Assembly (NCBI GenBank): GCA_030834165.1 | Contig: JAURFU010000012.1 | Span: 1-42,584 of the forward strand | Length of the DNA: 42,584 nt | Direction of reading: 5' to 3' | Origin: Verrucomicrobiota bacterium | Lineage (GTDB): Bacteria; Verrucomicrobiota; Verrucomicrobiia; Opitutales; UBA953 | In this document: in pieces, positions 1 through 9,700 of the stretch | Numbering within the stretch: position 1 is the stretch's first letter | Layout of the letters: the number at the start of each line of letters is the position of its first letter | Position numbers and translations under genes: made by a program | The notes under the pieces: generated by a model | Seen by the model: the letters and a program-made list of their open reading frames with translations, nothing else | Databases searched by the model: none | Told to the model about the DNA's origin: nothing

Positions 1-10
1 TCGTTGCAGT

Positions 11-3000
11 TCATTCGCGGGTGACGGTTTCGTCGAGGTTGAGGAGGATGTTGGCCGTCGTGGTCCAGGCGGCGAGCTGGTTGCGGTCGAGGTCGGTCGC
101 GGCCGGGCTCACGCCCTGCGCGAGGAGCTTCGGCGCGAGGCTCGGGTCGGCCGCATAGGTGGCGAGACGCTTAGCGAGTCCCTTCCGGAGGACGGCGAGT
201 TCGGCGGCCGTGGCGTCGCGACGGACCACCTTACGGAAGGTCCAGGCGAGCTTCGCTTCGAGGTCGCCGGGCTGGCGCAGGGCCTGTTCGGCGAGCTTGC
301 GGGCGGCCTCGACGAAGGTCACCTCGTTGAGGAGCGAGAGCGCCTGCATCGGCGTGTTGGAGCGGGAGCGCTTCACCGTGCAGACCTCGCGGCCGGCGGA
401 ATCGAAGAGCAGCATCGTGGGCGGAGCCGCGGTGCGTTTCCAGATCGTGTAGAGCGAGCGGCGCCAGAGGCCCTCTCCCGTGTCGGCCTTGTAGTTGCGC
501 ATGTCGCCGTAGACGCTGGTCTCGTCCCAGACCGCCTCGGGCATGTAAGGCTTCACGCTCGGGCCGCCTTGCTTGTCGACGAGCAGGCCGGCGGTCCAGA
601 GGGCTTGGTCGCGGATGACTTCGGCCGGCAGGCGGAAGCGAGGGCCGCGGGCGAGGAGTCGGTTGTCGGGGTCTTTCTCGAGCATCTCCGGGGTGACGGC
701 GGCGCTGCGACGGTAGGCCGAGCTCATCATCAGCAGCTTATACATGGCCTTCATGTCCCACTTGCGGTCGACGAACTCGACGGCGAGCCAGTCGAGCAGT
801 TCCGGGTTGCTCGGCCATTCGGCCTGCGAACCGAAGTTCTCGGAAGTCTTCACGATACCGATGCCGAAGAGACGTTCCCAGGCGCGGTTGACCCAGATGC
901 GACCCGTGAGCGGGTGCGTGCCGCTCGTGAGCCAGCGGGCGAAGCCGAGACGGTTGTTGGGTTCGCCGGCGGGCATGGGCGGCAGGGCCCGGAACAGGGC
1001 GCGTTCGACCTTCGGGCCGATCTTATCGTATTCGCCGCGCAGGAGCACGAAGGCATCGCGGGGCTTCGGCTGTTCCTTCATCACCATCACCGTCACCGGG
1101 GCGTTATTGGCCGTCTCGAAGGCCGCCTTCGCGGCGGCGACCTTGGCGGTCGCGGCATAGCGAGGATGTTCCGGGCTGTCGGCGAAGAGTTTCTCGAGGG
1201 CCTTCTTATCGGCGTCCGTCAGCTTATCGGCAGGCTTCGCCAAGAGGCGGCGGGCGGCTTCGGCGGCGGGGTCGGCCTTGAGCGAGAGCAGTTTCGGGTC
1301 CTGGCCGGAGACGTTCAGACGGAAGCGGCCGATGCTGTGCTGCGCGACGGCCTCATGACGCATGACCACGACGAGTTTGGCGCCGGCGGGCACCGTGGTC
1401 TGAGCGAAGGAGAAGATCGCCTTACGCGGGACGCGATTTTCGGGGAGGTTGCCGCCGATGGCCCAGCCGGCCTTGTTGTTGTCGGCCTTCTTCGTCCTGC
1501 CTTTGACCATCGGCGCAGGGGCGAGCTTGGCGATGCTCCAGCCCGGTTGGTCGTAGTCGGCTTCCGCCTTCACCAAGGGCAGGGCGGTCGTCTTGCCGTC
1601 GGCCGTGCGCAGGCGCGCTTCGAAGGCGCTGAGCACGAAGTTGCCGTTGAAGGCGCGTCCGAGGCTCTTGTTCGGCTGGGAGTCGTCCGGCAGGGCCTCG
1701 AGTCGGACGGCCGTGAGCAGGCCGGCGGTCAGCGGCGCTTCGACCACGTAAGTCTCCTTGGCGGCCGTGCCGCCCGAGACCAGCCACGAGCCGTCATCGA
1801 GACGCTTGAACTCGGCGTTCTCCTTGGCGGACACCTTCTCGTCGTCAAGGGGCTGCCAGGCCACGCCTTCCTTGGAGAAGGCAGCTCGTTGGCGTTCCAG
1901 CCACTTGGCCAGAAGTTCGGGCTGGGAGGTCGGGATGGCCTTGAGGGCGGCTTCGGCGGAAGCGAGGGACTTGGCGGTCGCGTCGATCTGTTTCTGCTGT
2001 TCTTCGGTCGGAAGCGGGAGGACGGGCGGCGTGTTGCCGCCGGCGCGGGTCCGGCCGGATCCGCCGAATTCGCCGAGCACGCCGGATTCGTCGATGGAGT
2101 TGAAGTAGGCGAAGAACTGGTAGAACTCCTTCTGGGAGATCGGGTCGTATTTGTGGTCGTGGCAGCGGCAGCAGTTCATCGTGAGCCCCATCCAGGTGGA
2201 CCCCGTGGTCTCGATGCGGTCGATGACGTTCTCGGCGAACCATTCCTCGACGATGCGGCCTCCTTCGCCGTTGAGGCGGTGGTTGCGGTGGAAGGCCGTG
2301 GCGACGATCTGGTCGCGGCTCGGATTGGGCAGGAGGTCGCCGGCGAGCTGCTCGACCGTGAAGGCGTCGAAAGGCTTGTTGTCGTTGAAGGCCTTGATCA
2401 CCCAGTCGCGATAGGGCCACATCGTGCGCTGGGTGTCGCTTTGGAAGCCGTTCGAATCGGCATAGCGGGCGAAATCCAGCCACTGCATCGCCATGTTCTC
2501 GCCGTAGTGAGGCGAAGCGAAGAGACGGTCGAGGGCCTTGGACCAGGCGTCGGACGAGTCATCGGCTAGGAAAGCCTGCAGGTCGGCGTCGGAGGGCGGC
2601 AGGCCGGTGAGATCGAGGGCGGCACGGCGCAGCAGGGTGGCCTTGGGGGCGTCGCCGTTCGGCTTGAGGCCCTTGGCGGCGAGACCTTGGGCGAGGAAGG
2701 CGTCGATCGCGTTGCCGCCCGCGGGGATGGGCGGAACGGCGGGTTTGGCCGGAATCTGGAAGGCCCAGTGGCCCTGATACTCGGCGCCTTCCTTGATCCA
2801 GCGTTCGACGAGGGCGATCTGATCCTTCGAAAGCACCTTATGGAATTCCGCCGGCGGCATGTGATCGTCGGCATCGTCGGTCAGCAGGCGCTTCATCACT
2901 TCGCTCTTCTCGGGATGGCCTGGCGTGATGGCAGGATCTCCGGATTTGCCGCCCTTGCGGGCTGCTTCGAGGGAATCAAGGCGCAGTCCGCCCTTGATCT

Positions 3001-3145
3001 TGTTCACGTCGGGGCCGTGGCAGGCGAAGCAGGTGTCGGAGAAGATCGGACGGATGTCGCGGTTGAACTGGACGCGTTCGGCCGCCGTGAGGGCGGTCAA
3101 GGAAAGCGTGCCGGCGACGGCGAGGCAAAGACGAGGAAAACGCAT
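11..3145 (-). CDS. PSCyt1-DUF1549-DUF1553 secreted di-heme protein (copy 1)
   Basis: 1044-residue exported protein of the planctomycete/verrucomicrobial cytochrome family; the reaction is unknown. A Sec-type signal peptide covers about residues 1-22. The PSCyt1 domain follows with heme motif C39-F-A-C42-H43, then DUF1549 (about 145-355) with a second CxxCH at 325-329 followed by DHKYDP, a long variable insert (about 370-690), and DUF1553 (about 760-1040) ending LLNLDETVTRE, a typical family ending. The start was chosen at the ATG giving MRFPRL because the signal peptide begins there; the open frame runs upstream without coding character. An intrinsic terminator separates it from the upstream DUF1080 unit, so it probably has its own promoter in the 107-base gap. 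A DUF1501 partner, usual for this family, would lie left of the window edge. Its first 60 residues closely resemble those of the protein at 6756-9899, so the two are paralogues. Confidence 0.92.
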   Translation of the reverse strand: MRFPRLCLAVAGTLSLTALTAAERVQFNRDIRPIFSDTCFACHGPDVNKIKGGLRLDSLEAARKGGKSGDPAITPGHPEKSEVMKRLLTDDADDHMPPAEFHKVLSKDQIALVERWIKEGAEYQGHWAFQIPAKPAVPPIPAGGNAIDAFLAQGLAAKGLKPNGDAPKATLLRRAALDLTGLPPSDADLQAFLADDSSDAWSKALDRLFASPHYGENMAMQWLDFARYADSNGFQSDTQRTMWPYRDWVIKAFNDNKPFDAFTVEQLAGDLLPNPSRDQIVATAFHRNHRLNGEGGRIVEEWFAENVIDRIETTGSTWMGLTMNCCRCHDHKYDPISQKEFYQFFAYFNSIDESGVLGEFGGSGRTRAGGNTPPVLPLPTEEQQKQIDATAKSLASAEAALKAIPTSQPELLAKWLERQRAAFSKEGVAWQPLDDEKVSAKENAEFKRLDDGSWLVSGGTAAKETYVVEAPLTAGLLTAVRLEALPDDSQPNKSLGRAFNGNFVLSAFEARLRTADGKTTALPLVKAEADYDQPGWSIAKLAPAPMVKGRTKKADNNKAGWAIGGNLPENRVPRKAIFSFAQTTVPAGAKLVVVMRHEAVAQHSIGRFRLNVSGQDPKLLSLKADPAAEAARRLLAKPADKLTDADKKALEKLFADSPEHPRYAATAKVAAAKAAFETANNAPVTVMVMKEQPKPRDAFVLLRGEYDKIGPKVERALFRALPPMPAGEPNNRLGFARWLTSGTHPLTGRIWVNRAWERLFGIGIVKTSENFGSQAEWPSNPELLDWLAVEFVDRKWDMKAMYKLLMMSSAYRRSAAVTPEMLEKDPDNRLLARGPRFRLPAEVIRDQALWTAGLLVDKQGGPSVKPYMPEAVWDETSVYGDMRNYKADTGEGLWRRSLYTIWKRTAAPPTMLLFDSAGREVCTVKRSRSNTPMQALSLLNEVTFVEAARKLAEQALRQPGDLEAKLAWTFRKVVRRDATAAELAVLRKGLAKRLATYAADPSLAPKLLAQGVSPAATDLDRNQLAAWTTTANILLNLDETVTRE

Positions 3146-3204
3146 GGGGGCTTGCGGTCGGACCCAGTAAAGACCGCCGCTGAGGCATGGCAATCGACAG
3201 TTAA

Positions 3205-3249
3205 TAAAAAACCCCTCAAACGAGGGGTTTTGAAGTAGGCTGGTAGCCT
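3205..3249 (-). terminator. intrinsic terminator after the DUF1080 unit
   Basis: On the minus strand a stem CCCCTC/GAGGGG (3212-3217 and 3222-3227) with loop GTTT, flanked by A and T runs, ends in a T-rich tract. A second small hairpin, AGGCT-GGT-AGCCT (3237-3249), precedes it. It sits directly after the stop codon of the double DUF1080 gene and before the next minus-strand gene. The A tract on the other side would also let it work weakly on the plus strand. Confidence 0.85.
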
Positions 3250-3252
3250 GCT

Positions 3253-4545
3253 TTACTTGGCGGCCAGGTCCTTGATCTCGATGTTCCGGAACTGCGCCGG
3301 GTCGTTGTGTCCGGCGAAGCCGAAGAAGCCGTTCTTGCGGTCCTTGCCCGGGTGCGGGCTCTTGGCCATGACCGTGGCCATGTCGACCTTGGACAGGTCG
3401 GCGTCGAGGATGATGAACCCGTTGAGTTCGACCTTGATGGTCGAGCCGACGACGGTGACCTCCTGGAAATTCCACTCCCCGATAGGGCGCTGGAAGCCGC
3501 GCTGGGCGCCGACCATGCCGTAGGCCGAGCCGTGGACCTGGCGGGGGTCGATCTTGCCTTTCACCTTGTCGTAGTTGTCGTCGAGGACCTGGAGTTCGCA
3601 CATGCCGACGTAGGCCGTGTTGCCCGTGCCGGGGTAGCGGAGGGCCAGGCCGTTGTTGCCGCCGGACGGCAGCTTGAAATCCAGGCGGACGGCGAAGTCG
3701 GTCAGGTCCTGGTCGTAATAGGGCGTGCCGCCCTTGCCTTTCTTGCAGGCGATGGCGCCGTCGACGATCTCGTAGTTCTCGACCGGGCCGGCCCAGCCCG
3801 TGAAGTCCTTGCCGTTGAAGACGGACTTGAAGCCGGCCTTGCCGTGCGAAGCCAGGATACGGTTGGCCTCGTCGCCGGCGATCTCGCGGATCGCGATGTT
3901 GCGCCAGCGGATCGGGGCGCCGTGGGTCTGCAGGCAGATCGGGCCCTTGGCGGGGACGGAAGCCTTGCGGTCGTAATAGTTCTCGAGGATCGCATGGTCG
4001 ACGGTCTGCTTGCCGTTGAGCCAGATGCTCACGCGGGCGCCGACCATCACGACGCGGAGGGTGTTCCATTCGCCGGCGGGCTTGTCGGCCAGCACGAGGG
4101 GGTCCTTGCCGGGCTTGCCGGGGGAGTTGTTCCAGAGGGCGCCGGAGCCGAGCTGGGCGCCGTGCTTGAAGGCTTTCTCATCGGTGGGGTCCCAGATCTG
4201 CACCTGCGGGACGCCGCGGAGGTAGACGCCGGAGTCGCCCTTCGGGGCCATGTTGTATTCGAGGGTCAGCTCGAAGTCGCCGTAGTCCTTGTCGGTGGTG
4301 GCGTAGGCGCCGGTGCCGGGGTTGAAGATCTCGCCGTCCTTCACGGACCAGTGCTGCGGAAACTCTTCCCGCATCTTCTTCAGCATGGCGTCCTTCTTCT
4401 CGCCGGTCAGCTTGGCGACGGAGTGCGGATTATAGCCGTGCCAGCCGGCAAGGTCCTTGCCGTTGAAGAGCGAGGTGAAGCCGGACGGGGCTTCCGCGAA
4501 GAGCGCGGACGCCGTGACGGCGAGGAGGGTAGTGAGGAGGCGCAT
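3253..4545 (-). CDS. double DUF1080 (3-keto-disaccharide hydrolase family) secreted protein
   Basis: 430-residue exported protein with two tandem DUF1080 (PF06439) jelly-roll domains, about residues 22-215 and 235-430. Each opens with the family motif (SLFNGKDLAGW and SVFNGKDFTGW) and each contains GEWN. Some DUF1080 members act on 3-keto-glycosides; the substrate here is not evident. The signal peptide is MRLLTTLLAVTASALFAEA. The ATG at 4545 was chosen over an upstream in-frame ATG, which would add eight residues encoded by an intergenic repeat and spoil the signal peptide. It lies 40 bases downstream of the single-domain DUF1080 gene and probably shares its transcript, ending at the terminator at 3205-3249. 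Two domains in one chain suggests duplication, either for two binding sites or with one catalytic and one binding copy. Confidence 0.92.
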   Translation of the reverse strand: MRLLTTLLAVTASALFAEAPSGFTSLFNGKDLAGWHGYNPHSVAKLTGEKKDAMLKKMREEFPQHWSVKDGEIFNPGTGAYATTDKDYGDFELTLEYNMAPKGDSGVYLRGVPQVQIWDPTDEKAFKHGAQLGSGALWNNSPGKPGKDPLVLADKPAGEWNTLRVVMVGARVSIWLNGKQTVDHAILENYYDRKASVPAKGPICLQTHGAPIRWRNIAIREIAGDEANRILASHGKAGFKSVFNGKDFTGWAGPVENYEIVDGAIACKKGKGGTPYYDQDLTDFAVRLDFKLPSGGNNGLALRYPGTGNTAYVGMCELQVLDDNYDKVKGKIDPRQVHGSAYGMVGAQRGFQRPIGEWNFQEVTVVGSTIKVELNGFIILDADLSKVDMATVMAKSPHPGKDRKNGFFGFAGHNDPAQFRNIEIKDLAAK

Positions 4546-4561
4546 GGTAATTTGAGGGCAG

Positions 4562-4581
4562 GAGGACAAGAGGGCCGGAGG
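4562..4581. repeat. intergenic 20-mer repeat, copy 1
   Basis: GAGGACAAGAGGGCCGGAGG lies in the 40-base gap between the two DUF1080 genes. The identical 20-mer occurs at 12064-12083, also between two minus-strand genes. A related purine-rich stretch is seen at about 37605-37645. Confidence 0.7.
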
Positions 4582-4585
4582 GGTT

Positions 4586-5236
4586 TTAGAGGGGTTCGAG
4601 GGTGCAGCGCTTGACCTCGAAGGCGCCGCCTTCGACCTGCAGGCCGATGAAGCCCTCGCTGAGGTTGGTGCCGGTGGCCTTGTTCACTTCCTTGCCGTTG
4701 ACGAGGATCGTGACCGTGTTGCCGTCGCAGACCGTGGTGAACGTGTTCCACTCGCCGGCCGGTTTCTCGGCATCGGCCTGCTTGCCGAGACGGTACCCGC
4801 GGACCTTGCCGGTCTTCTTGTCCTTCAGTTCCGTGCCGCCGGAAAGTGTGGCGCCGTTCCAGAAGTAGAAGTCGCCCTGGTTCTTGTGCATGCCTTGGCA
4901 CTCGATGCTCTTCGGCCAGACCGCGTCGGGGGGCGTCATGTGCACGACCACGCCCGTGTTGCCCGTCTTGGTGAAGCGCCATTCGACCGTGAAGCGATAC
5001 TGCTTGTAGCTCTGCTCGGTGCGGAGGAAGCCGTTGGGCTTGCCGACGCAGGAGAGGAGGCCGTCCTTGACGGACCATGAATCCTTCCCGGCCTCGGGGA
5101 AGACGACCCAGCCGGCCGTGTCCTTGCCGTTGAAGAGTTCGGTCTTCGCCTTGGGTGTGATCGCGTCGGCGCCGAAAGCGGGGAGGACGGCGGAGGCGAG
5201 CAGGGCGACCGCGAGGATGAGACGGGGGAGGGGCAT
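4586..5236 (-). CDS. single-domain DUF1080 secreted protein
   Basis: 216-residue exported protein with one DUF1080 domain spanning nearly all of the mature chain. Visible family features are ELFNGKDTAGW near the N-terminus, the strand motif SIECQ, the segment GDFYFWNGA, and GEWN before the last strands. The signal peptide is about residues 1-22 (LILAVALLASAVLPAFGADA). Expected activity is on 3-keto-glycosides or a related sugar derivative in the periplasm, inferred from the family only. It is the first gene of a two-gene unit with the double DUF1080 protein. The upstream terminator of the DUF1501 gene lies only 37 bases before its start, so its promoter must be in that short stretch or it depends on read-through. 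Confidence 0.92.
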   Translation of the reverse strand: MPLPRLILAVALLASAVLPAFGADAITPKAKTELFNGKDTAGWVVFPEAGKDSWSVKDGLLSCVGKPNGFLRTEQSYKQYRFTVEWRFTKTGNTGVVVHMTPPDAVWPKSIECQGMHKNQGDFYFWNGATLSGGTELKDKKTGKVRGYRLGKQADAEKPAGEWNTFTTVCDGNTVTILVNGKEVNKATGTNLSEGFIGLQVEGGAFEVKRCTLEPL

Positions 5237-5272
5237 GGGAAGACCTTACGATTCCCCTCGGACCGTTGAAGG

Positions 5273-5295
5273 AAAAACGCCGAATTTAAACGGCG
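5273..5295 (-). terminator. intrinsic terminator after the DUF1501 gene at 5315
   Basis: On the minus strand a hairpin CGCCG-TTTAAATT-CGGCG (5278-5295) is followed directly by five T. It lies 20 bases past the DUF1501 stop codon. Confidence 0.75.
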
Positions 5296-5314
5296 ATTAA
5301 GTGTCGTTTACCGC

Positions 5315-6751
5315 TCAGGCCATGATGCCCTTCACCACCTTGCCGGCGACGCCCGTCAGGCGGACGTCGAGGCCCTGGAACTTCACGTTGAGGCGGTGGT
5401 GGTCGATGCCCATCAGCGCGAGCATCGTGGCGTGCAGGTCGTGGACATCGACGACGTTCTCGACGGCGTTGTAGCCAAGTTCGTCGGTGGCTCCGTAGGT
5501 CGTGCCGGCCTTGACGCCGCCGCCGGCGAGGAAGACCGAGTAACCGGCGATGTGGTGGTCGCGGCCGGTGCCCTGGCCCATCGGGGTGCGGCCGAATTCG
5601 CCGCCCCAGAGGATGAGCGTGTCGTCGAGCATGCCGCGCTCCTTGAGGTCGCGGATGAGGGCGCCGGTCGCCTTGTCGACGTCTTCCGCGCCCATCTTCA
5701 TGCCGTTATCCAGGCCGCCGTGAAGGTCCCAGGCGCGGTGGTAGAGCTGGATCATGCGTACGCCGCGTTCGGCGAGGCGGCGGGCCATGAGGCAGTTGGA
5801 GGCGAAGGAGCCGTCGCCGATTTCCTTGATGCCGTAGGCTTCGATGGTCTTCGCGGACTCGCTCTTGAAGTCGAGCAGCTCGGGGACGCTCGACTGCATC
5901 TTGAAGGCCATCTCGTACTGGGCCACGCGGGTCGCGATCTCCGGGTCGACGGTCTCCTGGGCCAGCTGGCCGTTGAGTCGACGGATCTCGTCGATGACCT
6001 GGCGCTGCGTGCTCTGGCACACGCCTTCGGGGTTGCCGATGTAATGGACGGCCTCGCCCTTGGATTGGAATTGGATGCCTTGGTATTTGCTGGGCAGGAC
6101 GCCGCTGGACCACTGACGCGAGGAGATCGGCTGCAGGCCGGTACGACCAGCGGAGGTCAGTACGATGTAGCCCGGCAGGTTCTCCGTCTCAGAGCCGAGG
6201 CCGTAGAGCAACCAGGAGCCCATGCTCGGGCGTCCTTTGATGATGGAGCCCGTGTTGAAGAAGGCATGGGCCGTGTCGTGGTTGATCTGCTCGGTCTTGA
6301 GCGAGCGGACGACGCACAGGTCGTCAGCGACCGAACCGATGTGCGGGAAGATATCGGTGAGCTCCATGCCCGACTTGCCCCACTTCTTGAATTCGAACGA
6401 ACCGCCGCGGGCCTTGAGCACGGCGCCTTGGAGTTGGGCGATCTGCTGGCCCTTGGTGAACGATTCCGGGAAGGCCTGTCCGTCGAGTTTCTTCAGGACC
6501 GGCTTATTGTCGAAGAGCTCGAGGTGGGGAGGGCCGCCCGCCATGCAGAGGAAGATGACGCGCTTGGCCTTCACCGGGAGGTGCGGGGCTTTGAGCGCCC
6601 CCTTGGAGAACTGAGCGGCGTGCAGGTCGGCGAAACCGGACTTCGCGGCGAGCATGGCGAAGGCCGCGCTGCCGAGGCCGTAGGCGCTCTTCGTGAGGAA
6701 GCTCCGTCGGTTGATCGACAGGGCGTGGGCGACGGGGTCGTAAGGGCGCAT
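5315..6751 (-). CDS. DUF1501 Tat-exported protein, partner of the 6756 gene
   Basis: 478-residue DUF1501 protein (related to the alkaline phosphatase/sulfatase fold). A twin-arginine signal is clear: NRRSFLTKSAYGLGSAAF after a 13-residue n-region. Family landmarks are FLCMAGGPPHLELFDNKP near residue 70, GRPSMGSWLLYGLGSE, WGGEFGRTP, GRDHH, and a C-terminal HDLHATMLALMGIDHH. The conserved Asp, His and Gly clusters resemble metal-binding positions of the superfamily, but substrate and reaction are not known. The start at 6751 begins just 4 bases after the stop of the PSCyt1 gene, so the two are co-transcribed, the usual pairing for these families. Export by Tat means it folds, perhaps with a cofactor, before leaving the cytoplasm, while the PSCyt1 partner uses Sec. 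Confidence 0.92.
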   Translation of the reverse strand: MRPYDPVAHALSINRRSFLTKSAYGLGSAAFAMLAAKSGFADLHAAQFSKGALKAPHLPVKAKRVIFLCMAGGPPHLELFDNKPVLKKLDGQAFPESFTKGQQIAQLQGAVLKARGGSFEFKKWGKSGMELTDIFPHIGSVADDLCVVRSLKTEQINHDTAHAFFNTGSIIKGRPSMGSWLLYGLGSETENLPGYIVLTSAGRTGLQPISSRQWSSGVLPSKYQGIQFQSKGEAVHYIGNPEGVCQSTQRQVIDEIRRLNGQLAQETVDPEIATRVAQYEMAFKMQSSVPELLDFKSESAKTIEAYGIKEIGDGSFASNCLMARRLAERGVRMIQLYHRAWDLHGGLDNGMKMGAEDVDKATGALIRDLKERGMLDDTLILWGGEFGRTPMGQGTGRDHHIAGYSVFLAGGGVKAGTTYGATDELGYNAVENVVDVHDLHATMLALMGIDHHRLNVKFQGLDVRLTGVAGKVVKGIMA

Positions 6752-6755
6752 GGGC

Positions 6756-9700
6756 TTAGTAGCGGGTGATCGCTTCGTGGGAGTTGAGAAGGACGCGGCA
6801 GGCCTGCGTCCAGGCCGCGAGTTCGGCCGGGTCGACGCCGGCGGGGGCCGGGCTCTGCCCGACCTTAAGGAGCTTGGTCGCGTCTTCGGGGTGAGCCGCG
6901 TAGTAAGCTTTCTGGTCGGCGACGAGTTTCTCGAGCGACGGACGTTCGGAGGGCTTGATCTCGCGTCCGACCGCGAGGCGGAAGGCGAGGGCGAGGCGAT
7001 CCGCACCGGCCGGCGTCGCCAGGAGGCGAGCGGCCAACGCACGGGCTGCTTCGACGAAGACAGGGTCATTGAGCAGCGTCAGCGCCTGCTGCGGGGTGTT
7101 GCTGTAGCTGCGGAGCGCGGTGCACTCATCACGGGCGGGCGCGTCGAAGTTGACGAGCATCGGGTGCAGGAACATGCGCTGCCAGTGCATGTAGAGGCCG
7201 CGGCGCCACTGGTCCGGGCCGGTGCTGGCGACATACGTACGGTTCGGGAACTGGATCGGCTCGTAATAGCCGGCCGGCTGGTAGGGCTTGGCGCTGGGTC
7301 CGCCGATGTCCGTCGCGTGGAGGAGTCCGGCGACGGCGAGCGCGTTGTCGCGGATGAATTCGGCGTCGAGACGGCGGGGATTCTGGGAGGCAAGCAGACG
7401 GTTGGCCGGATCGATCTCCTTGAGGTCGGGGCGCAGGCTGCTGCTCTGTCGGTAGGTCTGGCTGTTCACCATCAGGCGGATCATGCGCTTCACGTCCCAA
7501 CCCTTGTCGCGGAACTCGAGGGCGAGCCATTCGAGCAGTTCAGGGTGCGAAGGAAGCTCGCCCTGCGAGCCGAGGTCATCGAGCACGGCGGTGAGGCCGG
7601 TGCCGTAGAACGCCTGCCAGAGGCGGTTCATGAACGTGCGGGCCGTGATCGGGTTATCCTTGGAAGTGATCCAGTCGGCGAGATCCAGACGGGTGAGGCG
7701 CTTCTGTTCGGTGCTCGTGCGCAGGCCGGGCAGGAAAGAAGGCGTCGAGGGAAGCACGACAGGGCCGGATTGGTCGAGGAAGTTGCCGCGTGGGAGCACG
7801 CGGACCTCGAGCGGCTTGGTGGCCTGCGTCACCATCGTCCAGGCGTAGCCATGGTTCTGTCGGCGGAGTTCGGTGTTCAGGGCGCGGGCCTTGAGCAGGG
7901 ACTCTCGGGTGGTCGCGGAGGCGACCAAGAAGTTCGGCATGACGGCCGTGGTCGGCTCGGCGGAGGCCGCCGCGGCGAGATTGGCCGGGCTCGTGACCTG
8001 CAGCGGGTCGAGGTGGCTGAGCGGAGAGAGCGAGATCTTCAGGGACAGCGCCGGAGCATTCTCGAGATGGACGACGAACTTCTCGTCGGACTTCAGCGTG
8101 ACCGGGGCGTCCAGGATCCAGACCGCATGGACGTCGGCGGCAGGCATCTTCAGAGCCCAGCCACCATTGATATCGGTCTGTTCGACGCCGCTGTTATAGC
8201 GCGGCTCGCGGTGCGAAGCGTCGGCGAGGGTCACGCCCACGCCACGTTCCTTGCCTTTGGCGTCGGCGATGGCGAAGCGAACGCCGAGATTCGCGCTAGC
8301 ATCGACGGGCAGGGAATCTTTCGGGAGGTCGATGCGTACCGAGGCGACCGAGCTTCCCGGGGCGTCAAAACGGAGGGCGAAGTCGTCACCCTTGCCGAGC
8401 GCCTTCGGGATCTTCACCAGGCTGTCGGCGGCGAAAGCCGTCGCTTCGGGCGCGGGCGCGACCGCCGCCTTGGCCTTCATCTTCGCCTTGGCGGCTTCGG
8501 TGTTCTTCGCGGCCGCCTTGGCGGCCTTGCCGGAGGCGGCGGGCGACGCGGATTTAAGGAGAGAGGTGCCGGCCGGGCTGATCAGGCCGGAGGGATGCCG
8601 GGCGAGCGTGGCCTTGATGCCTTGCTGCCAGGCCTGGTAGGCGGCGAGGGCCTTCGGGTCGGCGGCGAGGGCCTTGGCGGTTTCGGCGTAGTGCGTCTCA
8701 AGTTCGGCGCGGAGACGGGCGTCCTGCTTGGCGAGATAGGCGTTCTTGACGCGGGCTTCAGGGAAGAACGGGTGTTCGTTGCCGACGCCTTTCAGTTCCG
8801 GCTCCGGGGTGTAGTTATAGTTCGCGTAGACGCCCCATTGCTTGACGTCGGCGAAGAAGGCCTGCAGGGAATAGAAGTCCGCGGACTTGATCGGGTCGAA
8901 CTTGTGGTCGTGACACTCGGCGCAACCGAATGTGCTGCCCAGCCAGGCGTTGGAGACCGAGCGCACGCGTTCGGCGCCGTATTTGGCGAGGTACTCCTTG
9001 GGCTGGGCGCCGCCTTCACGGGTCATCATGTTCAGGCGGTTGTAGCCGCTCGCGGTCAGCTGTTCTTCGGTCGGATTGGGCAGCAGGTCGCCGGCGAGTT
9101 GCTCACGGGTGAACACATCGAACGGCTTGTTGGCGTTGAAGGCGTTGATGACGTAGTCGCGGTAGGGGAAGATGCGCTGGTTCTGGTCGCCGTGGTAGCC
9201 GACCGTGTCGGCGAAGCGGGCGATATCCAGCCACCAGACCGCCATGCGTTCACCGAAGTGCGGCGAGGCGAGCAGGCGGTCGACCTGTTTTTCGAAAGCA
9301 TCGGCAGAGTTGTCGGCGACGAAGGCCGCGGTCTCGGCGGGCGTAGGCGGCAGCCCCGTGAGGTCGAGGGAGAGACGGCGGAGCAGGCGCTCCTTGTTCG
9401 CCTCGGGCGAAAGCGTCGTCTTCTTCTCGGCGAGCTTGGCGGCGACGAACGCGTCGATCGGGTTCTTGCCGCCGGCAGGCATCGTCGGCACGACCGGGGC
9501 TTCGAGCGGCTTATAGGCCCAATGGGGTTCGTAGACGGCGCCTTGCGCGACCCAGCGGCGGAAGAGTTCCTTCTGGGCAGGAGTCAGCGTCTTGTGCGCT
9601 TCCTTCTCGGGCATGATGTCGGCGGGATCGTTCGAGAAGATGCGTTTGATGATCTCGCTGTCATCCGGCTTGCCGGGGACGATGGCGATCTCGCCGCTCT

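Noticed and set aside
3146-4069. Upstream extension of PSCyt1 copy 1 in the same frame, giving a 1352-residue product
   Set aside because: The extension is the wrong-frame reading of the DUF1080 gene, runs through a terminator, and would bury the signal peptide.
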